A stretch of 64,000 bases of DNA, from the NCBI GenBank assembly GCA_020746875.1, contig JAGTJL010000003.1, forward strand, positions 2,542,001 to 2,606,000, given 5' to 3'. Positions 47,208-61,693 of this stretch are shown in pieces (within the stretch, counting starts at the first letter, position 1; each line of letters opens with the position of its first letter). The position numbers and the translations under genes were made by a program. The notes under the pieces were generated by a model. The model saw only the letters and a list, made by a program, of their open reading frames with translations. It was not told the DNA's origin and did no database searches. Source of the DNA: Rhexocercosporidium sp. MPI-PUGE-AT-0058 (Eukaryota; Ascomycota; Leotiomycetes; Helotiales).

Positions 47208-49260
47208 ATGGCTTCCTCCTCCTCTTTCTCCTACTCCATGCCACCCCCTCCCATCCCCCGCAAAGCGCCCATAGACCCCATAGCCATCAATCCAAACCCA
47301 AACCCAGATTCGGATTCGGACTCCGACACAGCAACGGCAACCCCCTCCTCGCCACGAACCTCCCGCACAATCAACCAAGGCAGCAAATCGCTGGCCGCCA
47401 TAACATCCAACTTCCTCCTTGAAGACCTCAAAGTAGCCGTGTCAGGCTACCAAGCCACAGCGTCCTACTGCCTAGGAGGAAGTATTCCCATCCTCAAGTC
47501 TCCCTCTCAAGCCGCAAACACAGGCATAAAATCCAGGAAAGGGAAAGATAAAGACCATGACAAAGATTTTGATTTACCCAAAGCACAAACAATTTCACAA
47601 CCCATAACAATACGTTTCGACTCTCCCTCTCCATCCAACTCCAATTCCACCAACCGAACACCCGCAATCCACAAAATAACATTCCCTCTCCCCTCGCCCA
47701 TCTACGACCACAACTCAGCACTGAAACCCCTACTCCAAGCATGCACCCCCGCAACATTCGGCTTCAAAGCCAGCGACGTCCTCGACGAAACATATCGCAA
47801 AGCAGGAAAACTCGATGCCGAAAGCTTCAGCACCAATTTCCATCCTGCGGATTTCGGGATTCTGGATTCTGTCAAGCAAGTCTTGCTCCCAGGGTTGAGC
47901 CTGGATAAGGATGAGCAGGGAGTGGAGAGAGAGGAGCATCGTGGCGTAAGGGCTGAGTTGTATAAATTGAATGTGGGTTTCTTGTGTTCTGTTGCTTTGG
48001 CGATGTCGGTGTCGGTGCTGATGAGAAGAATTTAGGTGTATTCCGGTCCATCGGGCATGTTCAAGAAACATGTCGATACGCCACGGGGAGCTACTCAGTT
48101 TGGGAGTTTGGTTGTCTGTCTACCTTGTGCTCATGAAGGTTCTCTCATCCTCCCATTTCCATTTCCTGTCCCTATGCGCTGCTCACACTAAATCGAATTT
48201 CAAACACTAACGCCAACATCATCAAATATAGGCGGCCAACTCCTCATCTCGCACGAAGAACACGTCTCGATCTTCGACTGGAGCACCACATATTCATCCT
48301 CATCCTCTGCTCCGGAAGACGGAAACTCCCTCAAGTGGTGTGCGTTCTACAGCGACTGCGAGCATGAAGTCCTACCCGTCACAGCGGGCCACAGAGTGAC
48401 GCTCACATACAACCTTTACGTCTCGGAACAAGTCGGTAGTATATTGCAGCGATCTCCGACTGCTGATCCGTGGTTGTATCCATTATTTGAGGGCGCGAAA
48501 AAGATGCTTGAGATACCTGGATTCATGAGTAAAGGTATGCGCTTTCCTCCTGATTTCCCACATAGGTGGGTAGTTGTTGTAGATCAGCTGCCTGACAAAA
48601 TAAAACCCAGGAGGAACACTCGGTTTCTACTGCGCCCACCAATACGCACATACGCGCAAAGCCACCGACCAACTCATGCCATACGCACTAAAAGGCATCG
48701 ATGCCGTCCTCTTCGCAGTCTTTAGTAACCTCGGCGTAAAGGTTCACGTCCGTCCCGTTCTCGACAATGACGCCTGGTCAGAGGAAGAAGCGGACCGTGA
48801 TATCAAGGATGCGGAACGCCCTGGCTATATCGAAGGAGAGAGTTATGAGTCGTGGAATGCGAGACAAGAAGATATCACGAGGTTTGGAGCGAGCTTCGAG
48901 GATATCGTGATGACGGATGACGCGGATGGGGATATCATTAGTGACGTATGAGACAGCTCTTCCTTTCCTAGTGTCCAAGTTTACTGTATTGGTATAGACT
49001 GCTAACGAGGCGAGTAGAGAATTAAGGCGAATTGGCCGCTGGTAGAAATCGGAAATGTTCAATGGCTTAATGAAGCTGCTACAGCAGGTTGGGACCTCGC
49101 TATGGTGCACTTGAAGTACGGGAACGAGTATTCTCTTTCGTGGCATTATTCCCATGCCGCAATCTTCATCGACATCCCACCGCGAGGGGAGAGAATTCCT
49201 ATTCCGAACACCGGATTCGGATTTCCTGATTGGCAAGAGAAGAAATTCGACAAGGACTGA
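47208..49260 (+). CDS. fungal 2OG-Fe(II) oxygenase-fold protein (prolyl-4-hydroxylase-like)
   Basis: Exons 47208-47972, 48036-48138, 48232-48534, 48611-48945 and 49018-49260 give 582 residues; introns 63, 93, 76 and 72 bp. A low-complexity Pro/Asn/Asp/Ser N-terminus leads to the oxygenase core: VYSGPSGMFKKHVDTPR carries the His-x-Asp iron pair; FGSLVVCLPC and GGQLLISHEEH are the double-stranded beta-helix; FYSDCEHEVLPVTAGHRVTLTYNLY carries the distal His and a basic 2OG-binding residue. The C-terminal half (GGTLGFYCAHQYAH, then an acidic insert) is typical of this fungal family, whose substrate is unknown. No defects. Confidence 0.85.
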
Positions 49261-49525
49261 AACTCAGCGAAGGAAATTGACGGTGTGGTTGGAGGCTTTC
49301 TGTGTTCGGATTTTTAGATTCTGCTTCCTCGTTGTCAGCACTCTTGTTCTGGAAAGCGTCACTTTCGCCGTAATTCGATTATATTCTTTCCCGATGTTCC
49401 AGCTATTCATCACAGTAGTCACCAGACAAGATGGTGGTAGATCGAGCAAACTTTCATTGTGTTTAGCCTCCGCGACGCCCATGCTATGCTTGCTCCGCCC
49501 AAACGCCACGAAGAAGACTCAAAAT

Positions 49526-50937
49526 CTAGAACCTGTCAGTAAATAATACCCAGAAACAAGGTGCAGAAGAAGACTTACCGTATCTCGTAAGATCCCGCTC
49601 TTGTCATATACCTCACCCACTTGACCGACGAGTAATTGCTCTTCTCAAACACCTTCAAATATCTTACAAGCAACCCAGAACTCGTGAACATCAACAGACT
49701 GAAGTTCAAACTCAATGGCGGCCTTGACCATGCTTTTTGGTTCGTCATGCTCGTCAGGGTCGCTTCCGCACTCAATACAAACTCGTTCTGACCAGTGAAC
49801 CTGGGGATCTTCCATACAATATTGTTCTCACTAGGCTCGTACTTCGCCTTGCCTTGAGTACACCTCTCGGTAATCTTCGCCGTATTCAGTGGCGTAGGTA
49901 CCCGTACAACAACGTTCGTTGCGAATAGCTTGCTTCCGTAGTTTGCGCGGATAGCTATACTGTATTCCACCTTTGTCTTTCCAACCTCGTTGACGATGGC
50001 ATGTACTTTAAATGGCAGGTTGACATTCTCCGTCGCTCGGTACCGCATCAATTCGAACTCTCCGTCGGGTGGAATGAAGGATATGATTCTGTCCGTATCG
50101 AACTTTCCAAGCTTGACGCACTGATGGAACTGACAGTCCTCCAACGTAACGCTCCCTGCTGCAGCTTTTGTTGCTTTCGTGCCCAACCTGTTGCCCGACT
50201 CTAATGAAGAGAGGTTATCTCCGTCTAGCAGTAGCCGGTCATTGAGCCCGAACTTGCACTCTGGTGTTCCTGTAAGGTATGCGCGCATAACGATTTGACC
50301 GTTGACATCCGCGCGGAGGACCGTTCCTGTAGCAGACATGAGGAGGTTCACATCTTCGATCACATCGACGAAAGCTTCGTTCTTGCGGTATTTGACATCT
50401 GCTTTCCGCCATGACAACGCGCCAGTTGCTTGCATGGTGATCTTGGCCGAATCTTCCATCGTTCTCTCCGACTTGACTCCTTCGGTAGTAATGTACATCT
50501 TGAGGGTATCGGTTTCGGTATTTTGAGGGTAGCCAAAGTCCAGAATCTCTGTTCGGTACGATTAGTAGCTATAGATACAGGCTCCCGCATCTGAACTAAC
50601 CATCCAAAAGCTCATAGACCAGCACGAAGTTATTCTTGACTGCCTCCTCGTCGAACTTCCCAAAATACCCCTTCCCAAGCGCAATCAGCCTGTATAGGAA
50701 TTCGAATACCAGCGCAGCGTTCGCATTGCTCTTGGTAATCGCAACTAGGTAGATATTTTCGTGCTTGACATGGCTGAAGGTTGTGCTCCCTAATGTGAGG
50801 ATTGGAGAACGAACTTGGGCGTTTGATATGACCTGGATTCGGAATACGTCTGCGAGGCGTGGTCTGCAGTCATTCCGGAAGGCGCGGAATATCAGATTCT
50901 CTCCCTTCTGATTGAATATTAATATGCCGGACAGCAT
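49526..50937 (-). CDS. APM4: AP-2 clathrin adaptor medium (mu) subunit
   Basis: Medium chain of the plasma-membrane clathrin adaptor, which reads tyrosine-based sorting signals on cargo during endocytosis. Exons 50937-50601, 50548-49579 and 49532-49526 give 437 residues; the last exon holds only the final codons (Phe and stop) after a 46-bp intron. N-terminal longin domain MLSGILIFNQKGENLIFRAFR to LVYELLDE (about 1-115), linker, then mu-homology domain from about 170 (ALSWRKADVKYRKNEAFVDVIEDVNLL), ending LKVFEKSNYSSVKWVRYMTRAGSYEIRF, the standard mu C-terminus. AP-2 rather than AP-1 from the YITTEGVKSE hinge and overall fit; moderately sure of that distinction. Confidence 0.9.
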
Positions 50938-51380
50938 TTTGAATATGGCGTGGGAGAAGCTGTTGTTGGGATGTTGGTTGTTGATCTCGAGGTTCCAATG
51001 TGGGGTGCTCGAAATGTCCTGGCTGACGGGAGATACCGAGAAGCTGTCCTGCAACAAGGCTGGTCAGGGGCAAGGAGAGCCCATGTGAAATGCCCGACAC
51101 TTTTTTTTTGACTTTTGAAGACAGCGGAATGATGGATAGGGTCTCTACAATTCACATTTCAAAATACAATGAAGTTTCGCATTAACTTCCTCTCGCAAAC
51201 TATTCAACATCTGCAATCATTCAGTCGTCTGTTCTGGTTTCACTCAATCAAGAAAATTATGGCATCTCAAGGGGTAATTTACTAGCTGTACAGGAACGCG
51301 GTATTGTCCACAAAACACATGAAAGAAAATGCATTAACGCTCCATGTCCACTGCCCCATTGTCTAATTCGCAAAGTATCC

Positions 51381-52701
<1,321 letters not shown>

Positions 52702-52994
52702 CTTGCCTGGGACAATTGATGTCAGGAAATAAAGCGCAGGGGGAATGAATTGAAGAATTGATTTGGAGTTGGAATAACTTCAAGAAAGGGTTGGTCGGAG
52801 CTTGGCTGAAGGTCCGCGAAAAGAAGCTCGACCGGGATTTACCGATCATTCCCTGTGATCCTTGAAATAATTTTGAGATGTGAACAACCCCACCATCCGA
52901 CCTGCACAACACGAACGCAGCACAGCTTCCGATTGTATGCTGGCGGACGATTCAAATTTCAAGTCGATAGGAAGGGGAGAATAATTCTGGGAAA
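52702..52994. promoter_or_regulatory. compact divergent promoter, LSC1 / ELP3
   Basis: Only 293 bp separate the two start codons, so promoters and 5' UTRs of both genes are packed here. No specific sites identified. Confidence 0.5.
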
Positions 52995-54830
52995 ATGGCG
53001 ACTGAAACCTGGACAATGACCCTCTCCGAGAGGCAGCGAAAGCCCAACGATCCAAACCTCCCTCCAGAGAACGAACGATCCTTGAGAGCTTGTTCAGATA
53101 TTGTCAGCTTCCTGGTCCAAGATCATGAAGCTCACCAAGATCCATCCACCCCAAGGAAAGATGTAAATCTCAATAGTCTCCGCGCGAAGATGTCGAAGAA
53201 GCACAGGCTGAGCAACATGCCACCGCTTACTGCCATTATTGCTGCTATCCCAGAGCATTACAAGAAGTACATCTTGCCAAAACTTATAGCAAAGCCTATT
53301 CGTATGTGTTATCCCTAATCATACCTTCTCATGCTAAATGTCCCAGGGAGTGCGTCAGGTATTGCGGTCGTAGCTGTAATGTGCAAACCCCACAGATGTC
53401 CTCACATTGCTTACACTGGTAATATCTGTGTCTACTGCCCAGGCGGACCTGATTCCGATTTTGAATACTCGACACAATCATACACTGGCTACGAGCCTAC
53501 TTCCATGAGAGCAATTCGAGCACGATACGATCCATTTGAGCAGGCAAGAGGACGGGTGGATCAGATCAAAGCCTTGGGACATAGTGTGGACAAGGTCGAA
53601 TACATTATTATGGGAGGCACATTTATGTCTCTAGCACAGAGCTACAGAGAGAGTTTTATCTCGCAGTTGCATAATGCGCTCAGTGGATACCAGGGTAATA
53701 ATGTGGACGAAGCAGTCGAAGCTGGAGAAATGAGCAACATCAAATGCGTTGGAATCACAATCGAAACTCGACCGGATTACTGCTTGGCTACACATTTGAC
53801 GGATATGTTGCGATATGGATGCACGCGTCTGGAGATTGGTGTGCAATCTCTTTATGAGGATGTTGCTCGTGATACGAATCGAGGACACACTGTTGCGTCT
53901 GTCGCGGAGACTTTCTGCCTCTCGAAGGACGCTGGATTCAAGGTGGTCAGTCATATGATGCCTGATTTGCCGAATGTCGGCATGGAGAGAGACTTGGATC
54001 AGTTCAGGGAATACTTCGAAAATCCAGCATTCCGAACGGACGGATTGAAGATATACCCAACTCTTGTCATCCGAGGAACTGGCTTGTACGAATTATGGAG
54101 AACAGGAAGATACAAGAACTATACGCCCAATGCCCTCATCGATATTGTCGCACGAATCCTGGCTTTAGTCCCACCTTGGACACGAATTTACCGTGTGCAG
54201 AGAGATATTCCAATGCCTCTTGTCACATCTGGTGTCGAAAACGGGAACTTGAGAGAACTGGCGCTGAGTAGGATGAAGGATTTTGGAACGACCTGTCGAG
54301 ATGTCAGAACTCGTGAAGTAGGCATTAACGAAGTCAAGAACAAAATCCGGCCGTCGCAAGTCGAGCTGGTCCGTCGGGACTACACCGCGAATGGTGGATG
54401 GGAGACTTTCTTGGCTTATGAGGACCCCAAGCAAGATATTCTCATCGGTCTTCTCCGTCTTAGGAAGTGTTCCAAAAAGTATACCTTCCGCCCTGAACTC
54501 GTCGGTCAGCCAACAAGTCTCGTTCGCGAGCTACATGTCTACGGCTCTGCTGTGCCGGTTCATGCTCGCGATCCACGCAAATTTCAGCATCAAGGCTATG
54601 GTACTTTGCTGATGGAGGAAGCTGAGAGGATTGCTAGAGACGAACACGGCAGCACCAAGATCAGTGTTATCTCCGGAGTGGGAACGAGAGATTACTACAG
54701 ACGGCTGGGATATTGGCTAGATGGTTTGTGTAATGCCGAAAGCTTGTGATAATTGCTAACATGTCTAGGTCCGTACATGAGCAAGAACATAAAGCCAAGA
54801 GATGACGACGACAGCGACGATGACTTCTGA
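52995..54830 (+). CDS. ELP3: Elongator subunit Elp3, tRNA uridine-34 modifying enzyme
   Basis: Catalytic subunit of Elongator; makes the cm5 side chain on wobble uridine of tRNAs from acetyl-CoA. Exons 52995-53301, 53347-54723 and 54769-54830 give 581 residues, introns 45 bp each. Radical SAM domain about 105-400 with C115-x4-C120-x9-C130-x2-C133 in [20 protein letters not shown], then [10 protein letters not shown] and [15 protein letters not shown] acetyltransferase domain about 420-570 with [12 protein letters not shown] and the acetyl-CoA loop [15 protein letters not shown]. The tail DDDDSDDDF is usual. Divergent from LSC1. Confidence 0.97.
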
Positions 54831-56416
54831 ACAAAAAGCTGTCACTGAGACAGAAGACGAACTCGACTCAGACTAGCAAGGGCTCATGCCTCAATGAAGC
54901 CATGCTTGATGAAGTTTCTAGCTCCCGTCCTGGCAAGGAGGGACCCAAACAGAGCGGCCTTCCAGAAGCTCTATTCTCGGCCTATCTTGATGCTAGTATT
55001 GCACCAGCCAAGCTTTTCGCTCTGTGCCTCGCCGCTGATCACTAAGTATACTTACCTTCAACACCCTCCGCCATATCGGTGATGCCTCAAGGGCAATTGA
55101 GCAGAGACTAGTCACACCACGAAGGTTGCGACCTGAATTGATGAGTTTCAACGGAGCGAGTCCTTGTGCAAATATATTTGACGCAAATCTCGCACCCATC
55201 CGCAGATGGAAGCTTCACCTATACCATCCTCGCCATTGCCAATCGGAGTCCGGCTAGCAACAAATCCGCTCCTCCCAAACGAGTGATAGATCTCCAGGCA
55301 ATGCAATTTAAAATCTATCTCAAGCTTCTACCATTTTCACTGATTTTGGCTCACCTTTGTTCTGATCGAAAGCTGCAATTGTTATGTGTGTCTGAGAGAA
55401 GTACATCTCTACTATATCCATTTCGCTTAACAACCACTTTTTAATGATGGTCTGAAGTAGAGGCAGAAACACAGATAATTCCGCGTTATCATTCAAATGT
55501 GCATCTCCCTTTCTGCTACTACACTGCCACAGCTAGCTGAACATGTCCGAGGAGCTAAGGCTCAGTAACTCGTGCTTCTATCACATATAGTGTGAACGTC
55601 GCAGCAGGTGCTTCCGCCACCTAATCGCATTGCCCTCGGTCAACTGTACAGTTTAATCTCCAAAACAGCCAGACATTGACCGTGTATTGGAGATCGCTCA
55701 TCATGTAATGCCCACTCCTCGCAGTCCAGGGCCGGAACCCTCATCTCACGATTCATGAGTGTCCCATCCACGGAAAGGTTTGATTCCACCATTCGGGCAC
55801 CTTTTTTCTACACCCACCGTCGAATATATTAAGGGCTCCACGCGCCTTAAGTATCGAGGCGCCTGCTGCAGAAACAATTGCTCAGACCCCGAGTCCCCTG
55901 AAAATCGGATCTAGGCTATTACGATGCGCCGGGTAAAACTGTCGGCTGATGTAGCCGGCAAGGTTTCTGTCATGATACTGCTGATCTGGAGTATTCCTCA
56001 TCACGCGGAAGCATTTCAGACGCTCGAACCAATAAAGGGCACATCGTACCTTTGAACCCCATTTCGGTGCGGACCGAGATGTCCCGCCGTATTGAGCCAG
56101 AGCACGGAGAGGCGAATTGTATGGCCGCCTCTTTACCCCAGATTTGGCCATAAAGACGCAAAAACATGAGCCTTGCGGGGTGCCTTGCATATTCCGTCCA
56201 GTGTTCGATGGTGATTCTGGCAAGGAACAAGGCACCAGAAGATGCAGATACTTTGCAGCTAGGGTTTCCGTCCCTGCGTTCCATGAATGAGGCAACCTAG
56301 TGGATCAAGTCTCGGATCCAAATTGAGAAGCGGGGAGATTATATTATATAGGGCTCATTGTGCCTTGAAGGCGTTTTGTTCTTGTTGTGGCTACCTTTTC
56401 TTCCAACTCTTGCATC
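54831..56416. other. intergenic
   Basis: No gene recognised. A 137-codon minus-strand frame (55882-56295) and others lack features. A TA-rich stretch with TATATTAAGGG near 55,826 and ATTATATTATATAGGG near 56,338 lies upstream of the xyloglucanase; the latter is about 75 bp before its ATG and may be a TATA region. Confidence 0.5.
56338..56353 (+). promoter_or_regulatory. possible TATA region of the GH74 gene
   Basis: An ATTATATTATATAG stretch lies about 65-80 bp before the ATG at 56417. Position fits a core promoter of an inducible secreted-enzyme gene; not tested. Confidence 0.35.
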
Positions 56417-59400
56417 ATGTTTCTCTTTCAAGGCGCGGCCTTGTTGGCTGCTAGTTTGCTTTCGAGCTCGGTTGAGGCTGTAGCATCTCAAGCTTTTACC
56501 TGGAAGAATGTCAAGATTGGAGGTATAGTGCCTCCCTTCTTTTATTTCTGTCACACTACTTACACAGAACTCAGGTGGTGGAGGCTTCGTTCCAGGCATC
56601 GTGTTCAACCCTTCAGTCAAAGGTCTTGCTTATGCTCGAACTGATATCGGAGGTGCATATCGGCTGAACGCTGATGATTCGTGGACTCCATTGATGGACT
56701 CTGCCAACAGTTCAAATTGGTCAGTCCACAAGGCTTGACATTGTGAACCAAATTAACTTCGCAGGCATAATTGGGGGATCGATGCACTTGCAACTGACCC
56801 TGTGGAGCCCAATCGTCTCTATGTCGCAGTGGGAATGTACACCAATGAGTGGGACCCGAACGTCGGTTCGATACTACGTTCTACCGATCAGGGAAACACC
56901 TGGTTGGAGACGAAACTCCCCTTCAAAGTTGGTGGAAACATGCCTGGGCGTGGAATAGGCGAGGTGAGCTCGCACAGCGCGCACTTGGTATAATTTTACG
57001 CTTTAGCTAATGTCTTGTCAAGCGTCTTGCTATTGACCCTAAGAGCAATAACATCATCTACTACGGTGCAAGAAGTGGAAATGGACTCTACAAGAGCACG
57101 GATTTTGGAGTTACTTTTACAAAAGTTACTGCTTTTAAATGGCCAGGTAAAGCCCGCATCTAGCTGGACTGATCTTGACTTACATAGGAAAGGAACCTAC
57201 TTCCAGGACAGCTCCTCGAGTTACACCTCTGATCCCGTTGGCATTGCATGGATTACATTTGATACAACGACTGGCACGAAGGGATCTGCAACCCCAAGAA
57301 TCTTCGTTGGTGGGTTATTAAGCTGAATATGAGCCCTGAAGATAATCTAACGGTAAAATGCAGGTGTTGTTGATGTTGGTCAATCCGTATTCAAATCCGA
57401 GGATGGTGGCGTCACTTGTGAGTTGTTCCCTTGTCCCAATCCGATTCTTCCGCTGATTAGTTGTAGGGGCTTGGGTATCTGGAGAGCCTCAACTTGGATT
57501 CATTCCACACAAAGGAGTCCTCTCACCTGCCGAGAAGGTACTTTACGTATCTTACGCTAACGGTGCCGGTCCATACGATGGAACTAATGGAACTTTCCAT
57601 AAGTATAATATTACTTCTGGAGTATGGACTGATATTAGTCCCACACCTTTGAGCACAACATACTATGGTTATGGTGGTGTGGCTGTTGACTTGCAACGTC
57701 CAGGAACTTTGATGGTGGCAGCTCTCAACTGCTGGTGGCCTGATGAGCTTATCTGGAGGAGTACCAACGGAGGAGCAACTTGGTCGCCGATCTGGGAATT
57801 TAATGGATATCCCGCCATCAACTAGTAAGTCCTGTGAGAATATCGAAGTAGGGTGGCTGTATGCTGACTGGGAATCAGCTACTATGGTTTCGACATCTCC
57901 CAAGCACCGTGGTTGGTCGACAGAACTTCAACAGCAGAATTTATTGCCAAGGTAGGATGGATGGTGGAAGCTTTGGTCATAGATCCATTTGATTCAAATC
58001 ATTGTGAGTACACCTCGTCTTTGTTGAAAATACTTGCTGAATTTCTAGGGCTGTATGGCACGGGAGCTACCATTTACGGAGGCCGAGATCTTCTGAAGTG
58101 GGATACTGTCCACAATGTAACCGTCAAATCGCTTGCAAACGGGATCGAAGAGACAGCTGTCCTTGGTCTACTCGTTGTCCCAGGCGGCCCTCCCCTCTTA
58201 TCTGCTGTTGGAGACATTGGAGGGTTCACTCACACCAGTCTCGATGTCGCTCCAGACCAAGCATGGCATTCTCCAACGTATGGCACGACTCGTGATCTCG
58301 ATTACGCTGGCAACAAGCCTGCAAACTTGGTCAGATCAGGAGAAAGCACCACTCAAATCAACATCGCTGTCTCTTTCAACTACGCATCGACTTGGAACCC
58401 GTACTATGGTGCTTCGTTGACCACTGGGCCTGGAAAAGTCGCAATTTCAGCTGATGCGGATAGCATTCTGCTGATGTCTAACACGAATGGAGCGCTCATC
58501 TCAAAGAACTCTGCTACATTCAGTGCTATTCCATCTCTGCCATCTGGAGCGGTGATCGCATCGGATAAGAGGAATAACTCTTACTTTTATGGAGGTTCCG
58601 CGGGCAGGTACGTCTACCCCCTCCTAACTGTGAACTCTCACTTATCCCATATAGCTTTTATGTCTCATCAAACAGCGGTGTGGCATTCGCAAAGACAGCT
58701 GCCCTTGGCGCCTCCACAGTGATCAATCAGATCCGTGTCCATCCTATGGTTGCAGGAGACGTGTGGGTAAGCACCGACGTTGGACTCTTCCACTCTACAA
58801 ATTTCGGAAGCACTTTCACTCAAGTTGGAAGTGGCGTGACCACTGGATGGAGCTTTGGTAAGAATTTACACTCTCGTTACTTTGTTCTTATCTGACTAAT
58901 GTAAAAGCTCTCGGTGCCGGTGCCACTGCATCCGCCTATCCAACGATCTACGGCTTCTTCATCATCAGCGGCACGACCGCGCTCTTCAAGACCGAAGACG
59001 CAGGACTTAACTGGGTCATGATCAGCGACGCAGCTCACGGCTTCGGTTCCGCAACTGCGAATGTCGTTGGCGCTGACATGGCTGTCTACGGAAAGGTTTA
59101 CGTGGGAACCAATGGCCGTGGAATCTTTTATGGGATCGCTTCAGGCACTCTTCCTCCTTCCACGGTAACGACAAGCAAGGCTACCTCTAGCTCGAGCAGT
59201 GTTCGAACATCCTCCTCAACATCTGCTACTTCCAGCAAACCTCCTACGATTACGACTACTACTAGTTCGAAATCGTCGTCGGCTGTGACATCGAAAACTA
59301 GCACTGCCCCATCGATGACAACTTCGTAGGTGCCTACATGAGATGTTGCAAACTTAGCTTACTTGAGAGTAGTGCACCGACTGGAGAAGCAGCTGGGCCT

Positions 59401-59583
59401 TATGGTCAATGTAAGTGCTCCTACATAATTGTATGTTCTCACTGACAGTGTGTAGGTGGTGGGGGACCGACTTATACCGGACCCACTACTTGTGTCGCTG
59501 GCTGGACTTGCAAGTTCTCGAATGCATTCTACTCGCAATGTATGAGTATTTCCTATTCATTCCAATGGCTAGATAGTCGCTAA
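56417..59583 (+). CDS. GH74 xyloglucanase with C-terminal CBM1
   Basis: Secreted enzyme cutting the beta-1,4-glucan backbone of xyloglucan in plant cell walls. ATG 56417 gives a signal peptide ([21 protein letters not shown]). About a dozen exons join in phase with short introns. Seven-bladed propeller repeats are visible ([27 protein letters not shown] and others). Catalytic Asp residues fit [12 protein letters not shown] (base) and [10 protein letters not shown] (acid). A Ser/Thr-rich linker (about 59,150-59,330) leads to a cellulose-binding CBM1: [20 protein letters not shown] and [13 protein letters not shown], with four Cys. Unusually the frame continues 14 codons past the last Cys to a TAA at 59581. 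No break seen. Confidence 0.94.
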
Positions 59584-59915
59584 TTCGGGTTAGGTTTACA
59601 ATAAGTTCTGAAGCAAAGGCAATTTTAAATTGCAGGGAGAGGTTTGTCAAAGTAAGGGAGTGTACATATGGGGTTGAAATGCACTTAAAATTTACCGATA
59701 TTTTTGACAATGCATACTATCTTCTCTTTGTCCTTTGACCCTTTGGTTGCGGCGAGAAGAATTTGTAAATGAATAAAGGAAAGTGCCTGAATGCAATTGT
59801 CATTCTGATTATTCCTTCCTGGTCTCTTTGTTTGTCTCTGCCCCATAGAAAAGTTTCGCGGCTTGCCATCAACCATAACTCACGGCACACAACTTTACAT
59901 GCCAGTGAGGTAGCT

Positions 59916-60994
59916 ATGTTATCTTTTCAGAAACTCCCTGCAGAGATTCTTCTCATAATAGCGCAGTGTCTAGGTGGTGTCTACCTCCTGGCTCAAGTTG
60001 ACAGAATATTGCTCTGTAAAGCGTGGTAAGCAATTTCAAGAAAGTTATGGAATGAGGCCACCAATCTCACTTCTTCTCCAGGTACAGCGTCACTCAATCA
60101 GTTGCATGGGAGGTCATTAACCTATCTATCAACAACTTCGAGAGATTCTCTCGAGCCCCCACCGACATCCAGCACTTCATCCGCAGTCGAGTCAAGGATC
60201 TCTCCATCTCTGGCTCGTACGACACCAACGTCACCTTCCAGACTCAGAACTCAGAAACGGGCACCCAAGAAACCTGGCGCGTAGCCAAACTCCGCTCCCT
60301 CCTTCAAGCCCACAACACAACCCTCTGCACCTCCCTCAAAGACTTCTCCACCATCACCCTCCCACAGATGCAAAGATTGCATACCTTCGCCCTGAAGATA
60401 TCCTCTGAGTCAACAATCTATACGGAGACAGATAGTACCTGGACAGACACACTGCGTAATCTTGTAACCTCGCTCCCAAATACACTCACGAGCCTCACGA
60501 TCGATAAATTAGGAGTGACATCGAGATTCAGCACTGGTGCTCGGGATCCCCACACAGTTTGTAAAGTCGTGCTAGCAAAAACCACACTCCCTTCACTAAA
60601 ACATCTTCGTCTTCGCCTGCATTGTATCTGCCCCTCCCTCTTCGCAACAAAGACCATTCAATCTCATGCTACTCTCGAAACCCTCGTCGTAGCTCTCGAT
60701 GCGTATTCTCCACAACTAGGCATGGTGCACCACGCCCATCGATGTACGCAGCCGCAGCAGTCCAGCCAGAGACTTTATGATGATATGGTAGATGCTGCGG
60801 AAGGGGCTGTGAAGGCTGGATGTTTCCCGGCCTTGAAAAAGGCGAGGATTTTGAGGTATGATGTCCAGGAGTTGTTATTTCATTCGTTGGATGTGCTATC
60901 TGGGGTTATGGGGAGGCTGCCGGAAGGAGTTGGGTTCGATGATGTGGATTGGGAGGATAAATTAGAATGGTTGGTGATTTGGGAGGATCTGTGA
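59916..60994 (+). CDS. F-box-like protein, 340 aa
   Basis: Exons 59916-60025 and 60082-60994 (intron 56 bp) give 340 residues. The N-terminus MLSFQKLPAEILLIIAQCL fits an F-box helix set, and a later part has leucine-rich segments (TLPSLKHLRLRLHCICPSLF, HATLETLVVALDAYSP) as in fungal F-box/LRR-like proteins that pick substrates for SCF ubiquitin ligases. The ligase link is inference. The ATG at 59916 was chosen because it begins the F-box directly. Ends LEWLVIWEDL. No defects. Confidence 0.7.
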
Positions 60995-61693
60995 ATGACG
61001 ATGGCGTGTTAACGTTGGAGGGCCACGAGACATCAGGGGTGGAGGAGGAGCTCTATTCGCTGAGTGTGATTGGGGAATTGCCTGTAACGACTCTGACGAG
61101 TAATATTGCTGCTCATGCTTGAACTCTTTAGCAAGAGTTAAGTAGCCACCAGTAATATTTGATCCTTTCCATTCCTCTCGTGTTCGCTATCGTTTCCTTT
61201 CATGGCCCCCACCTTTTTGCGTGAACACTTTCTTCTGGAAACCCCGATTAGTGCGGAAGGATAGGCTGTTGTTATCACTTCATTTCAAACCATAGCTTTC
61301 AATAAATAACGCCTTTCTACATCAATAAATTCATCATGGTGATTGCTTGTTGTGTTGGCAATACGAAATGGACGAGTGTGTGATTTGCTTGCAAGTCACA
61401 GCGACACTTCAAGATTACCAAGTCTTATGAGCACTTCTTTGTCTACGTAACACGTCATTGTATTCAAAAACAGGATGAATTGTATAATCTGCAGCATATC
61501 AGCCTCATGATTATGTGTTGAGAGGAAGACCTTTAGTGGGAAACGCGCGCAATATGCCTCCGAGAGCCCGCTTGCTTTTGACTTGGAAAGGATCATGTCT
61601 CGTCAGTCGTCTGCCTTTATCATAATCATAATTTTCCATTCGGTGGGTATCAAAACAAACATGTAGCCCTCCCATTTTTACACGAGACCAAAC
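60995..61693. other. intergenic between convergent genes
   Basis: Holds the 3' ends of the F-box-like gene and of the minus-strand glycosyltransferase. No gene recognised. Confidence 0.55.

Noticed and set aside
55882..56295. 137-codon minus-strand frame upstream of the xyloglucanase
   Set aside because: No recognisable family, overlaps another unrelated frame of similar length, lies in promoter region.
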